From Bacilli bacterium (lineage in GTDB: Bacteria > Bacillota_I > Bacilli_A > RF39 > UBA660): DNA of 64,000 bases. The stretch is taken from positions 186,001-250,000 of the forward strand of contig JAFWJL010000008.1 of NCBI GenBank assembly GCA_017511605.1, read 5' to 3'. Below are positions 16,885 through 24,814 of the stretch, piece by piece. The first letter of the stretch is position 1, and each line of letters begins with the position of its first letter. A program made the translations under genes and the position numbers. Under the pieces are notes generated by a model that saw only the letters and a list, made by a program, of their open reading frames with translations, had not been told where the DNA came from and did not search any database.

Positions 16885-17359
16885 TTTTAATACATGTCGT
16901 CATTCTCGGATGAAATCCTTGCTTATAATAAAATTTCATAGCATTATCGTTATAGGCAAATACATCTACTAATACATATTCACATTTAACTGATTTAAAA
17001 TAGTCTTCCATTCTTTTTGTTAATGCTTGTCCAATCCCTTTACTTCTTACTTTTTGGGATACAATTAATTCAATTATTTCTCCTCTTTTAGGACATTTAT
17101 AATCTAAATAGTCATTTGCACTATACTTTGTAATTATACCCATGATTAGCCCAATAACAGCATTATTTTCAATTGCTAGAAAGCATTTACCACTGTTATT
17201 TTTTACTTCATTCAAATCTATTATAGCTTTTTTATCATAATATTCTTTATGAACTATATCTAATTTATCATTATCAATAGAAACAATATATTCTTCTAAT
17301 TCAGTAAGAAGATTTTTAATATCATTCAAATATTTATCTTCATATTCAACTATTTGCAT
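16871..17359 (-). CDS. GNAT-family N-acetyltransferase
   Basis: A 162-residue protein with the acetyl-CoA-binding segment VSQKVRSKGIGQAL (R/Q-x-x-G-x-G/A, about residues 108-121) and the C-terminal NDNAMKFYYKQGF typical of GNAT enzymes. It transfers an acetyl group to an amine of an unknown small molecule or protein. The ATG has AGGAG upstream. It follows the small membrane protein by 7 nt. Confidence 0.85.
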   Translation of the reverse strand: MQIVEYEDKYLNDIKNLLTELEEYIVSIDNDKLDIVHKEYYDKKAIIDLNEVKNNSGKCFLAIENNAVIGLIMGIITKYSANDYLDYKCPKRGEIIELIVSQKVRSKGIGQALTKRMEDYFKSVKCEYVLVDVFAYNDNAMKFYYKQGFHPRMTTCIKKIKD

Positions 17360-17366
17360 AAAACTC

Positions 17367-17654
17367 CTATTTTAGAAAGAATGGCTTTAATACTATATTC
17401 ATTTTTCCTTTTTCTTCTGTTTTTACAATATTATATAATCCTAAATTGTATTTTATTTCTTTCTTTTCTTCTGTTTTTATTTCTTTTTTATTTAAATACC
17501 ATACTGGTTCTTCTTCATTATTGATTTTTTGCATATTTATTAATCCAATAACTGCCTCAAATATTACTAATAATGTAATTAATGTAATTATAGTATTATA
17601 GATAAATCTAAATATACTTTTTACTATACTTCTTTTTTCTTTTGTTTCTTCCAT
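17367..17654 (-). CDS. Small single-pass membrane protein
   Basis: A 95-residue protein with a basic N-terminus (EKRSIVKSIFRF) and one hydrophobic helix (about residues 18-40), giving a cytoplasmic-in N-terminus and a 50-residue lysine/glutamate-rich outer part. I do not recognise the family. TATAAT lies about 12 nt before the AGAAGGTAGG ribosome site. Probably co-transcribed with the GNAT gene 7 nt downstream. Confidence 0.6.
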   Translation of the reverse strand: MEETKEKRSIVKSIFRFIYNTIITLITLLVIFEAVIGLINMQKINNEEEPVWYLNKKEIKTEEKKEIKYNLGLYNIVKTEEKGKMNIVLKPFFLK

Positions 17655-17687
17655 AATATTACCTACCTTCTATATGCATTATAGCAC

Positions 17688-17716
17688 AAAAAAACTAGAT
17701 TTCTCTAGTTCTATTT
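17688..17716 (-). terminator. Terminator after the HD protein
   Basis: AACTAGA / TCTAGTT arms with T-run on the minus strand; overlaps the stop at 17711. Confidence 0.7.
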
Positions 17717-18574
17717 TATTAAAATTTTAGTATATGATGTATCTCCTTTTTCTTCACATACTTTATTATCTCTTGAAGTTATATGGTTTACTTCACAATA
17801 TCTATCTTTAAATTCTTTTTCGTTTTTTAATAGTTTTCTCATATCTTCAATGAAAACTTTATATGTTTCATCCTCAAAAAACATATTTTCAGGATTTTCT
17901 TCATCATATTTTTTACTTAATCTTTGTATTGTATAATCAAGATAATCTTCAATATTTTCTTCAGGCATTCTTTCGTGAGCAACAAAGAAACTTCTTATAA
18001 ATACTATTTCTATTCTTGTGTTTCTATCTGCAGAAGAAATAAGTTTACCATATACACTTCTGGGCTCATCTTCCTTAGAAGATCGATGGTCTTCTATAGC
18101 TTCTTTTATTATTTTTCTCTCTTCGTCAGTAAAAAACAATTTCATTCCTTCATCATTCATAAAATTTCTAGCTGCGATTAAATGATGGGTAGCATGATCT
18201 TCATATTTTCCCCAGTCGTGACACGAAGCTATTGCATACATCATATTATCATTTAGACCTAGTTTAAATGTATCGTTCAATGCAAAACTTCTTCTGATTA
18301 CTTCTAGTATATGGGCAATATTGTGTCCTCCATCATTTTTACTATATTCAGGAAATATATTTTCTTTAATGTATTCTTTTAATTTTGGATTTACATTTTT
18401 CGTATAATATTCTAATTCATCAATTTTATTTTCTTGTAGAATTATATTTCTTAATACATCAAAGGGCTTATTGTAATCATTCTTTACTAAATCATACACT
18501 TTATATAATATCTCATCTAGAGACATATTAGGATTATTTCTTTTTACTTCTTCAAACTTTTCTACTAAACTCAT
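17711..18574 (-). CDS. HD-domain phosphohydrolase with N-terminal extension
   Basis: A 287-residue protein. Residues 1-75 are an extra helical region; from about 76 (KEYIKENIFPEYSKND) it aligns with the whole neighbouring 214-residue HD protein. Metal ligands are HNIAHILEV (His), ASCHDWGKY (HD) and IEDHRSS (downstream His). HD proteins hydrolyse phosphate esters, commonly nucleotides. It sits 1 nt downstream of its paralog. The C-terminal tail (ITSRDNKVCEEKGDTSY) has no counterpart there. Confidence 0.85.
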   Translation of the reverse strand: MSLVEKFEEVKRNNPNMSLDEILYKVYDLVKNDYNKPFDVLRNIILQENKIDELEYYTKNVNPKLKEYIKENIFPEYSKNDGGHNIAHILEVIRRSFALNDTFKLGLNDNMMYAIASCHDWGKYEDHATHHLIAARNFMNDEGMKLFFTDEERKIIKEAIEDHRSSKEDEPRSVYGKLISSADRNTRIEIVFIRSFFVAHERMPEENIEDYLDYTIQRLSKKYDEENPENMFFEDETYKVFIEDMRKLLKNEKEFKDRYCEVNHITSRDNKVCEEKGDTSYTKILIK

Positions 18575-18575
18575 A

Positions 18576-19220
18576 TTATATTTTCCCTTCAGATTTTAAT
18601 TTTTTTATATATTGTCTTTGTGTTTCTATAAATTTATTTTTGTCCTTTAATAATTCTCTTAATTCTTTTAAAAAAACTTCATATTTCTGGTCTTTAAAGA
18701 AAAACTTAGCATATCCATCTTCCCCAAATTTATTTACTAAAACAGTATGAGCTCTTTCAAATAATTCTTCATCTGTAGCATTTGGTTCCAATTTTTTACC
18801 ATATGTATATGTTCTGCGCAAGCAGGAGTTTACATCATTGTTTCTATCGGCAGATGATACAATTCTTCCATATATACTTCTTGGATTTTCTTTTGCAGAT
18901 GCTCTATGATCGGCAATGGCCTCTTTAATTATCTTTAACTCTTCATCATTAAAATACTTTGTTAATTCTTTATCTTTTGACATTATTTCTGCTGAAATAA
19001 TTTCATGTGTTTTAGAATCAATATGATGTCCTATATCGTGATAAGCTGCTATAACATATACCATATTTGGATTAACCTCAAGATTATTTTCTTCTACCAA
19101 TTCAAAACTTCTATCTATTACATATTTAATATGATCTATTCCATGACCTTTTTCATTTTTATTATATTCAGGAAATATATTTTTTTCTATATAATTTTTT
19201 AACTCATTATTTATTTGCAT
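18576..19220 (-). CDS. HD-domain phosphohydrolase
   Basis: A 214-residue protein with HGIDHIKYV, the HD pair AAYHDIGHHID and the later IADHRAS; all the expected divalent-metal ligands are present. Close paralog of the next gene, with shared segments (NIFPEYNKNE, PRSIYGRIVSSADRN), so the pair arose by tandem duplication. Likely a nucleotide phosphohydrolase of unknown substrate in the cytoplasm. AGGAG precedes the ATG. Confidence 0.85.
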   Translation of the reverse strand: MQINNELKNYIEKNIFPEYNKNEKGHGIDHIKYVIDRSFELVEENNLEVNPNMVYVIAAYHDIGHHIDSKTHEIISAEIMSKDKELTKYFNDEELKIIKEAIADHRASAKENPRSIYGRIVSSADRNNDVNSCLRRTYTYGKKLEPNATDEELFERAHTVLVNKFGEDGYAKFFFKDQKYEVFLKELRELLKDKNKFIETQRQYIKKLKSEGKI

Positions 19221-19263
19221 ACTAACTCCTATTTATTATTGCAAAAAAGACTGGCTTGCGGTC

Positions 19264-19848
19264 TTAATCATTTGGATATTTTTTTATTAATTGAGATGCT
19301 ACTTCTTCTTGTGGTGCATAAAGAGAATTTTTTATAAATTCATTTCTTATCTCTTCTACTCTTTGAATATTTCTATCGTGATTCCATCCAGCACTTATAT
19401 TTGGATTTGTTTTGAATGGTGCAATAACATTGTTTGATGCTTCAAATTCTGCTTGATTTTCTTTTTTTACAAAATATTTGGAATTATCTTCAATATCCAT
19501 ATATAAAATATATGTATCTTCAGGCTGCGCTTCTTCTATATTAATTTCTTCACTGAATAATTTGGTATATGTATCATAGTTTAATTCAGAAATAAACATT
19601 AATATTCTATTGGTTTTACCTATATTATCATCTTTTGTATTCTTATTTATAACTTCAGATAGTATTTGATCATATATATCTATATCTTCTGATGTTACCC
19701 AGTGTGAGTGTTGCTTTCTGATTCTTTCTATTTCTTTTAGCCTTCCTGGCGTAACAAACTCTTGATCTAATTCTGCAAAGTTTGTCTTTACTAATTGTGA
19801 AATATCATCATATTCTTTTTTAATATTTTTTAATAATTCTTCTTTCAT
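19264..19848 (-). CDS. Hypothetical protein
   Basis: A 194-residue protein I do not recognise. It begins with an amphipathic helical region (about 1-90), then a mixed region with an acidic centre (EEINIEEAQPEDTYILYMDIED) and a C-terminal helix. There are no cysteines, no signal peptide and no membrane segment. GGAGGGTAGG upstream of the ATG supports translation. A weak hairpin with a short T-run (19243-19266) overlaps its end. Confidence 0.6.
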   Translation of the reverse strand: MKEELLKNIKKEYDDISQLVKTNFAELDQEFVTPGRLKEIERIRKQHSHWVTSEDIDIYDQILSEVINKNTKDDNIGKTNRILMFISELNYDTYTKLFSEEINIEEAQPEDTYILYMDIEDNSKYFVKKENQAEFEASNNVIAPFKTNPNISAGWNHDRNIQRVEEIRNEFIKNSLYAPQEEVASQLIKKYPND

Positions 19849-19876
19849 AACCTACCCTCCATCTATGATTATATCA

Positions 19877-19906
19877 CAAAAAAACTAGAGTAATCTAGTC
19901 TTTTAT
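19877..19906 (-). terminator. Terminator downstream of the lipoprotein
   Basis: ACTAGA / TCTAGT arms with seven Ts on the minus strand. The 114-nt gap holding it also contains a 17-codon frame (MKKTEPLV...) for which I see no clear ribosome site. Confidence 0.7.
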
Positions 19907-19962
19907 TTGTTTTCTTCTAATACCATTAATCTCACAAGTGGCTCCGTTTTTTTCATTTCTTT

Positions 19963-20376
19963 TTAGGATGGTACTGCCTTTATTGTATTTATATCTTTTT
20001 CTGATTTTGCATTTATATTTAATTCTCTTACTTCCATAGTAAACTTTAATATTTTCTTTTCATCATTTGGTTCTAAAATGTATGAAATAGTATTACTATC
20101 ATTTTTATTAAATATCTCTTCTTTTTCTTCTTTATATGCTTCATATGTCTTTTTATTTTTAAATTTCTGCGTTGTTTTAGAAATGTATGATGTAGCAAGT
20201 TGTTCCTCATTAAAATTATAAGTAACTACTATTTGGGTTTCTATATTTTTGCTTTTATCTTTCTTTGTAGTACATATCATTGTGAATGGTTGTTTCTCTA
20301 CGTTTTTTCCTTTACAACCAACTATAACAGTAAATGAAACTATTAAAATTAATACTAAAAGTATTATCTTTTTCAT
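19963..20376 (-). CDS. Small lipoprotein, possibly DUF1307/YehR-like
   Basis: A 137-residue protein with a lipoprotein signal peptide: MKKIILLVLILIVSF followed by a VGCKG lipobox (Cys21). The mature part is a charged beta-rich domain (about residues 34-130) with a central YKEEKEEIFNKND helix, resembling the small YehR/DUF1307 lipoproteins; this assignment is tentative. It would be lipid-anchored on the outer face of the membrane. AGGAG precedes the ATG. Confidence 0.72.
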   Translation of the reverse strand: MKKIILLVLILIVSFTVIVGCKGKNVEKQPFTMICTTKKDKSKNIETQIVVTYNFNEEQLATSYISKTTQKFKNKKTYEAYKEEKEEIFNKNDSNTISYILEPNDEKKILKFTMEVRELNINAKSEKDINTIKAVPS

Positions 20377-20402
20377 AAAATCTCCTTATTGTTATTATAA
20401 AA

Positions 20403-20432
20403 TAAAAAACTAAGTCATTACTTAGTTTTTTA
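20403..20432 (-). terminator. Terminator after the PLP enzyme
   Basis: AAAACTAAG / CTTAGTTTT arms with T-run on the minus strand; overlaps the gene's last codons. Confidence 0.75.
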
Positions 20433-21374
20433 TTTAAATATATATTCTAATTTGTCTTCACCACTAAATGATACATTCCACTCATATGAATATGGACTTA
20501 TATTCTTAAATATTATTTCATCTCCAATATTTAATCTATCGGCATATGTTTCTAAATAGATATCACTCTCACAACAGGAACTTCCATAAAAAGTGGTTTT
20601 TACTAGATTTTTACTCTTTGCTACATATTCGGGATATGTCCATCTTTGATTAGCCATCTTTATAAAGTTAAGAGTTACTTGTTGCATATCTACATCATTT
20701 CTGATATCTACAACTTTACTATATAATGTTCCTGTATTTTTAAATAAAAAATCTCCTAATTCTGCATATACTTCTATATTGTCAGGCACAATATTTCTTA
20801 TGTTATTTAAATATTCAATTCCTTCTTCAAACGTTAGATGTTCAATGTGTCCACCTATATTTAATATTTTCATATTAGGAAAATACTTTAATACTTCTTT
20901 TATTTCTTCATATATACATTTGCACATATTCATATCTTTATAATCCGAACTATGAAAATGTATATATGTTAATTTATTTCTTAAATCTTCATCAATTATT
21001 TTATAATCTACTCCAAATCTACTATATCTAAATAAATTATTTGAATTAAAGTTTATTCTTAACCCATTGTTTTCTTTATATGATTCAAGATTATTTGAAA
21101 CTATATGAATATTATCATATTTGCAGTCTGATAATTCATATGATGTTGGACCACTTACACTAATAAATTGATTATTTAAATATTGTTTTATCTGACTAAA
21201 TTCTTTTTTGTTTGAAATATCAAAACCAAATCCACTATCTTTTATTATTTGAAGAACTGATGAGTGCTTACAACATTTTACAGGAAATAAATAATTAATA
21301 TTCTTCGTTTTATCTTTTAAATTTTGAATGTTCGATCTAAAAATTGACAAATCAAATTCAACTCTTGGATTCAT
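20430..21374 (-). CDS. Short fold-type III PLP decarboxylase-like protein
   Basis: A 314-residue protein with landmarks of the ornithine/diaminopimelate decarboxylase family: FPVKCCKH with the Schiff-base lysine (about residue 33), LNIGGHIEHL for the phosphate-binding glycines, YAELGDFLF, GSSCCESDIY in the position of GxxCDSxD, and GDEIIF near the C-terminus. Family members are usually 370-430 residues, so this one is about 70 shorter; it could be a carboxynorspermidine-type decarboxylase or a divergent enzyme. The start has GGAAGGAG. It lies 15 nt downstream of the CYTH gene and is probably co-transcribed. Confidence 0.75.
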   Translation of the reverse strand: MNPRVEFDLSIFRSNIQNLKDKTKNINYLFPVKCCKHSSVLQIIKDSGFGFDISNKKEFSQIKQYLNNQFISVSGPTSYELSDCKYDNIHIVSNNLESYKENNGLRINFNSNNLFRYSRFGVDYKIIDEDLRNKLTYIHFHSSDYKDMNMCKCIYEEIKEVLKYFPNMKILNIGGHIEHLTFEEGIEYLNNIRNIVPDNIEVYAELGDFLFKNTGTLYSKVVDIRNDVDMQQVTLNFIKMANQRWTYPEYVAKSKNLVKTTFYGSSCCESDIYLETYADRLNIGDEIIFKNISPYSYEWNVSFSGEDKLEYIFK

Positions 21375-21389
21375 AATTATTCTCCTTCC

Positions 21390-22208
21390 CTATTCCATAT
21401 ATGCTTGCACTTCTTCTTCTTCGTCTTCAGTGAATGATAAGTTGCTGTATTCTTCTGAATATATGTCTATTCCAATTTGTTTATATACATCATCTGTATT
21501 AATTATGATTGTATCTTTAGGCTCATAACCTAACATTAATACAGCATCATCTATATCTTCTTTTGTAGGCCCTTCAATTTCGATATATGGTGCTAATTTT
21601 GGCCATTTATCTATTACAATTTCAGTATTCTTATAGTCATATGCTATTCTCATTTTTGTTTGATGTCTTGCAAAAAAATATCCTAAATCAGATAGTAACT
21701 GTTTGCCATCTTCAATACTTGGAACATCTATTTCTAATTCATTAACTGCATCTAATGCATATTCTCCTTTACCGTTTACAACTCTCTTAATAGTTATAGT
21801 AGTTTTATCACCAGTTCGTCTTAATCTTATCCATTTGCTGAAATTTTCGTTTGCTTTGACTATTACTTTGATTAATTCTTCATTTAATAATTTACAGTAG
21901 TCACTATCAGGATTTTCTATAAAATCAATTATGTCTTTTACATTTAATAATTTGTCTATTACTTCAATATCTTTTTTATCGAAACATGGTTTTATTTCAT
22001 TAATGAGTTTTAATATTTCTCTTTTGTCATTCTTATTCATTAAAATTTCAACATACTTTTTATACAATTCGACTACTGATGGTAAATCATATGTATAGAC
22101 ATCTTGAATATATTTTCCCTTTGATTTAATACCTTTTTTCTCTAAAATGGATTTTATTTCATTGACATTAATATTTAATATTTTAATTTCTCTTTCTATT
22201 TTTCCCAT
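21390..22208 (-). CDS. CYTH-domain protein (triphosphate tunnel metalloenzyme)
   Basis: A 272-residue protein. KIEREIKIL at the N-terminus is the ExExK signature; WIRLRRTGDKTTITIKR, the conserved ELEI and EIVIDKWPKLAPYIEIEGP make up the rest of the CYTH tunnel. An extra helical insert of about 80 residues (about 50-130) separates the first strand from the rest. Family activities include adenylate cyclase, thiamine triphosphatase and inorganic triphosphatase; which applies is unknown. Divergent from the cytidine deaminase and directly upstream of the PLP enzyme. Confidence 0.85.
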   Translation of the reverse strand: MGKIEREIKILNINVNEIKSILEKKGIKSKGKYIQDVYTYDLPSVVELYKKYVEILMNKNDKREILKLINEIKPCFDKKDIEVIDKLLNVKDIIDFIENPDSDYCKLLNEELIKVIVKANENFSKWIRLRRTGDKTTITIKRVVNGKGEYALDAVNELEIDVPSIEDGKQLLSDLGYFFARHQTKMRIAYDYKNTEIVIDKWPKLAPYIEIEGPTKEDIDDAVLMLGYEPKDTIIINTDDVYKQIGIDIYSEEYSNLSFTEDEEEEVQAYME

Positions 22209-22276
22209 GTATTAACCAACTCCTTATATATTTTATCATAGCTATTTATTCATATATATACTAATTTGTGTTTTTT

Positions 22277-22285
22277 TGTTATAAT
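22277..22285 (+). promoter_or_regulatory. Extended -10 promoter of the cytidine deaminase gene
   Basis: TG (22277-22278), one nt, TATAAT (22280-22285). The start would fall near 22292, at the GAGGTG ribosome site. No good -35, which is usual for extended -10 promoters. Confidence 0.55.
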
Positions 22286-22301
22286 ACCTATGAGGTGTTT
22301 T

Positions 22302-22670
22302 ATGGATTTCAATAAACTTTATAATATTGCTAAAGATTTATCTAAAGAAGTTACTATCAATGATAAATCTTCTTATGGTAAAGTTGCTGTTGCCTGCATA
22401 ACAACTAATAATAATTTATATACAGGCGTTTGCTTTGAAACTACTTGTAATTTAGGCTTTTGTGCTGAGGAATCAGTAATAGCTCAGATGCTATTAAATG
22501 GTGAGACTAAAATAACTAAATTAGTAGCAGTGCATGAGGGAAAAGAAATTTTTTCACCATGTGGCAAATGCCGTGAGCAACTATATCAACTTGACCATGA
22601 CAACTTAAATTGTGAAATACTACTAAGTGATAAAATAGTATTATTAAAAGATTTATTACCAGAATTATAA
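22302..22670 (+). CDS. Cytidine deaminase family protein
   Basis: A 122-residue protein from the ATG at 22302, chosen because GAGGTG lies 5 nt upstream; the frame extends 36 nt further without a ribosome site. Zinc ligands are in CAEES (with the catalytic Glu) and PCGKCREQ. Family members convert (deoxy)cytidine to (deoxy)uridine; a blasticidin-deaminase-like substrate is also possible. It is one of few plus-strand genes and runs convergently into the methyltransferase operon, with only 8 nt between stops. Confidence 0.85.
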   Translation: MDFNKLYNIAKDLSKEVTINDKSSYGKVAVACITTNNNLYTGVCFETTCNLGFCAEESVIAQMLLNGETKITKLVAVHEGKEIFSPCGKCREQLYQLDHDNLNCEILLSDKIVLLKDLLPEL

Positions 22671-22678
22671 TTCTGGTT

Positions 22679-23320
22679 TTATTTTTGTATTACAAATATT
22701 CTGTATGGATATGGTCTAAAGTATTTTTTAAAATTAAATAATATCATGGGTTTTGTAAGAAAATGGCATGATTTTTCCTCTAATATATGCCCTCCTGCCT
22801 TTTTTATAAGTTCTCTCCAATATTCTATGTCTAAAAATCTTTCATCTCCATACTGAGCTTCATTATCATCAAAATATTTTGTAGGTATCCCTACAATAAC
22901 TGTTTTTGCTATTTTCATTTGTATTTGCAATGTATTGATTATTTCTTTATCTGAAAAATGTTCTAATACCCCATTACTAAATGACACATCAAATTCGTCT
23001 TTATTATATTTTAATTTAAAGATTGAATCAATCTTAAATGTTGGTTTGCTAGTTGCGTTATATTCTTTTGCTATTTTTTTTGATAATTCTAATATTTCTT
23101 TATCAATGTCTATGGCTAGACAATCAAAACCTAGTGATGCTAAATATGTAGACAATATTCCTGTACCTGAACCTGCTTCTATTATTTTTTTATTTGGCGA
23201 ATACTTTCTTATCAGTTTTATTATTGTTTTTCTGGTTTTTATTTTATCATTTATATAATTAATTATCGAACCTTTTTCATTTATTTCATTTATGTAAATT
23301 CTATACCATGTGTTTTTCAT
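22679..23320 (-). CDS. SAM-dependent methyltransferase, last gene of the LysR-linked operon
   Basis: A 213-residue class I methyltransferase: motif I IIEAGSGTGILSTYLA (about residues 49-64), LAIDIDKEIL (acidic loop), and VSFSNGVLEHF (motif IV). The C-terminus FRPYPYRIFVIQK is reminiscent of small-molecule methyltransferases. It starts 13 nt after the radical SAM gene and is the last of seven packed genes. Substrate unknown; methylation of the product of the radical SAM enzyme is an inference from position only. Confidence 0.83.
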   Translation of the reverse strand: MKNTWYRIYINEINEKGSIINYINDKIKTRKTIIKLIRKYSPNKKIIEAGSGTGILSTYLASLGFDCLAIDIDKEILELSKKIAKEYNATSKPTFKIDSIFKLKYNKDEFDVSFSNGVLEHFSDKEIINTLQIQMKIAKTVIVGIPTKYFDDNEAQYGDERFLDIEYWRELIKKAGGHILEEKSCHFLTKPMILFNFKKYFRPYPYRIFVIQK

Positions 23321-23333
23321 TTTTCCCTCTTAC

Positions 23334-24104
23334 TTATATATATTTCTTTAGCGAATCATTTAATGCATTACCTAATTTTTTATCAATACCATTTTCAGTT
23401 ACAACAATATCTCCGTTTGCTAGAATTAAGACATATTTCTTTTCCATGTCTGTTTCTATTCTCGTATCTATTTTTTTAATACTACTTCTTTCTTTTATTA
23501 ATTTTATAACATTATTATAATCTTTCATTGAAACATTAAATTCATCTTTGTTTTTTACCGCTGTTTCTCTTAATGGCATAAATTTGAATATTCTCCAACT
23601 ATAAATATTATAGTTTTCTAAAAAATCTATTAATCCATTAAATTTATTTAAATTATTTTTGCAAACAACGCTATTTATTCTTATTTTTATATCATAATTC
23701 TTTATTTTGATATAATCTAAAATATCCTTTATCTCTTGATAGTGATTTCTTCCTCTTCCTAATTCTTCGTTTGTATTATCATCAACAGAATCAATTGATA
23801 GAGTAATGCTATCTAAGTATCTATATATTTTATCAATTCTTTCTTTATTTAATAGTTTACCATTAGTAATAATTTTGTTTTTTATTCCATATTCATGAGA
23901 AAATTTTATTAATTTATCTATTTCCTTTAATAATAATGCTTCTCCTCCGGTCCATGTAATACTGTTTACTCCTGATTCTACTAAATTATTTAGAATTGAA
24001 TAATTTTCTTCAAATGTAAGATCTTTTATATTTAAAAAGCGATGACAATATTTGCAACTTTGATTACATCTTGCGGTAATATTCCAACATATTTCTTTTT
24101 CCAT
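23334..24104 (-). CDS. Viperin-like radical SAM enzyme
   Basis: A 256-residue radical SAM protein with the iron-sulfur motif CNQSCKYC (CxxxCxxC, about residues 13-20) and TGGE (about 53-56). The middle resembles viperin strongly: LSIDSVDDNTNEELGRG matches viperin CDSFDE..N..IGRG, IRINSVVCKNN matches KINSVIN..N, and SWRIFKF matches RWKVFQ; the C-terminal YVLILANGDIV parallels SYLILDEYMRF. Differences: His rather than Phe after the third Cys and no NxH before the first. Viperins convert NTPs to 3'-deoxy-3',4'-didehydro-NTPs. A MoaA-like enzyme is the alternative. The start codon overlaps the upstream methyltransferase stop (TAATG), in an operon with a thymidylate-kinase-like gene. Confidence 0.8.
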   Translation of the reverse strand: MEKEICWNITARCNQSCKYCHRFLNIKDLTFEENYSILNNLVESGVNSITWTGGEALLLKEIDKLIKFSHEYGIKNKIITNGKLLNKERIDKIYRYLDSITLSIDSVDDNTNEELGRGRNHYQEIKDILDYIKIKNYDIKIRINSVVCKNNLNKFNGLIDFLENYNIYSWRIFKFMPLRETAVKNKDEFNVSMKDYNNVIKLIKERSSIKKIDTRIETDMEKKYVLILANGDIVVTENGIDKKLGNALNDSLKKYI

Positions 24105-24814
24105 TATTTCATCCTCCTAGCAAATATGTATCCAAAACGATGAAAATGGTCTCTTACACAATCTACGTGTGCACCTTCAAAACTTGGATTATTATTTTCT
24201 CTATAAGAAATAATTTCCCAATTACTATCAAAGTATTTCTTTATTTCATTCTTTCGATAAAACTTTTCTTTTGGATATGTATTATAATCTTGTTCATCAA
24301 TTGCCATCATATAATCTATATATAAGTATCCATTAGGTTTTACAATATCTTGCAGTTTTTTTGTTTTATTTTCTAGAGTAAAATCTTTATTAGCAGAGTA
24401 ATGAAGAGAGCAACTTGTAAATACTACATTAAATTTTTCTTTTGGAATGTTTCTATAGAAATCTCTTTTTTCAATATGGGCATATTGTGAAATTTTTTCT
24501 ATTTGTAGTCTTTCTGTTACTCCTAATACTTTTTTTGTTTCTAACTTAAATTCTTTAGATTTAAAATTTTTTGAATATGGATATTTAATTTTCTTTTCAA
24601 TTATTGGAAAATCTTTAAATCCTCCATATAACGCAATATCATCAATATCATAACCTGTTACTTTTATTCCTTCGCGAGCAAAAGGCATTAAAAACTTACC
24701 ATCGGAGCATCCTACAATGCACGCTGTAAAGTCTTTACCCCACTCTTTTTTTGCAATATTTAATAGTTTATATAATCTTGTTGGTGGATTTCCCCATATA
24801 CTTTTAGTCTTCAT
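24104..24814 (-). CDS. Predicted SAM-dependent methyltransferase
   Basis: A 236-residue protein with a class I nucleotide-fold start: CIVGCSDGKFLMPFAREG (motif I, about residues 33-50), TGYDIDDIAL (acidic end of strand 2), and VVFTSCSLHYS (motif IV). The C-terminal half has a Gly-Tyr-Leu-Tyr-Ile-Asp strand and ends FGYIFARRMK. No close family is evident to me. It overlaps the DAHP synthase end by 11 nt and the radical SAM start by 1 nt, so translation is coupled. Substrate unknown. Confidence 0.72.
   Translation of the reverse strand: MKTKSIWGNPPTRLYKLLNIAKKEWGKDFTACIVGCSDGKFLMPFAREGIKVTGYDIDDIALYGGFKDFPIIEKKIKYPYSKNFKSKEFKLETKKVLGVTERLQIEKISQYAHIEKRDFYRNIPKEKFNVVFTSCSLHYSANKDFTLENKTKKLQDIVKPNGYLYIDYMMAIDEQDYNTYPKEKFYRKNEIKKYFDSNWEIISYRENNNPSFEGAHVDCVRDHFHRFGYIFARRMK

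Noticed and set aside
19907..19962. 17-codon frame MKKTEPLVRLMVLEENK before the terminator at 19877
   Set aside because: No Shine-Dalgarno site, no similarity that I recognise; may be chance after the lipoprotein stop.
23334..24104. Calling the radical SAM gene vip outright
   Set aside because: The NxH before and Phe after the cysteine motif are missing, so viperin function is not shown.
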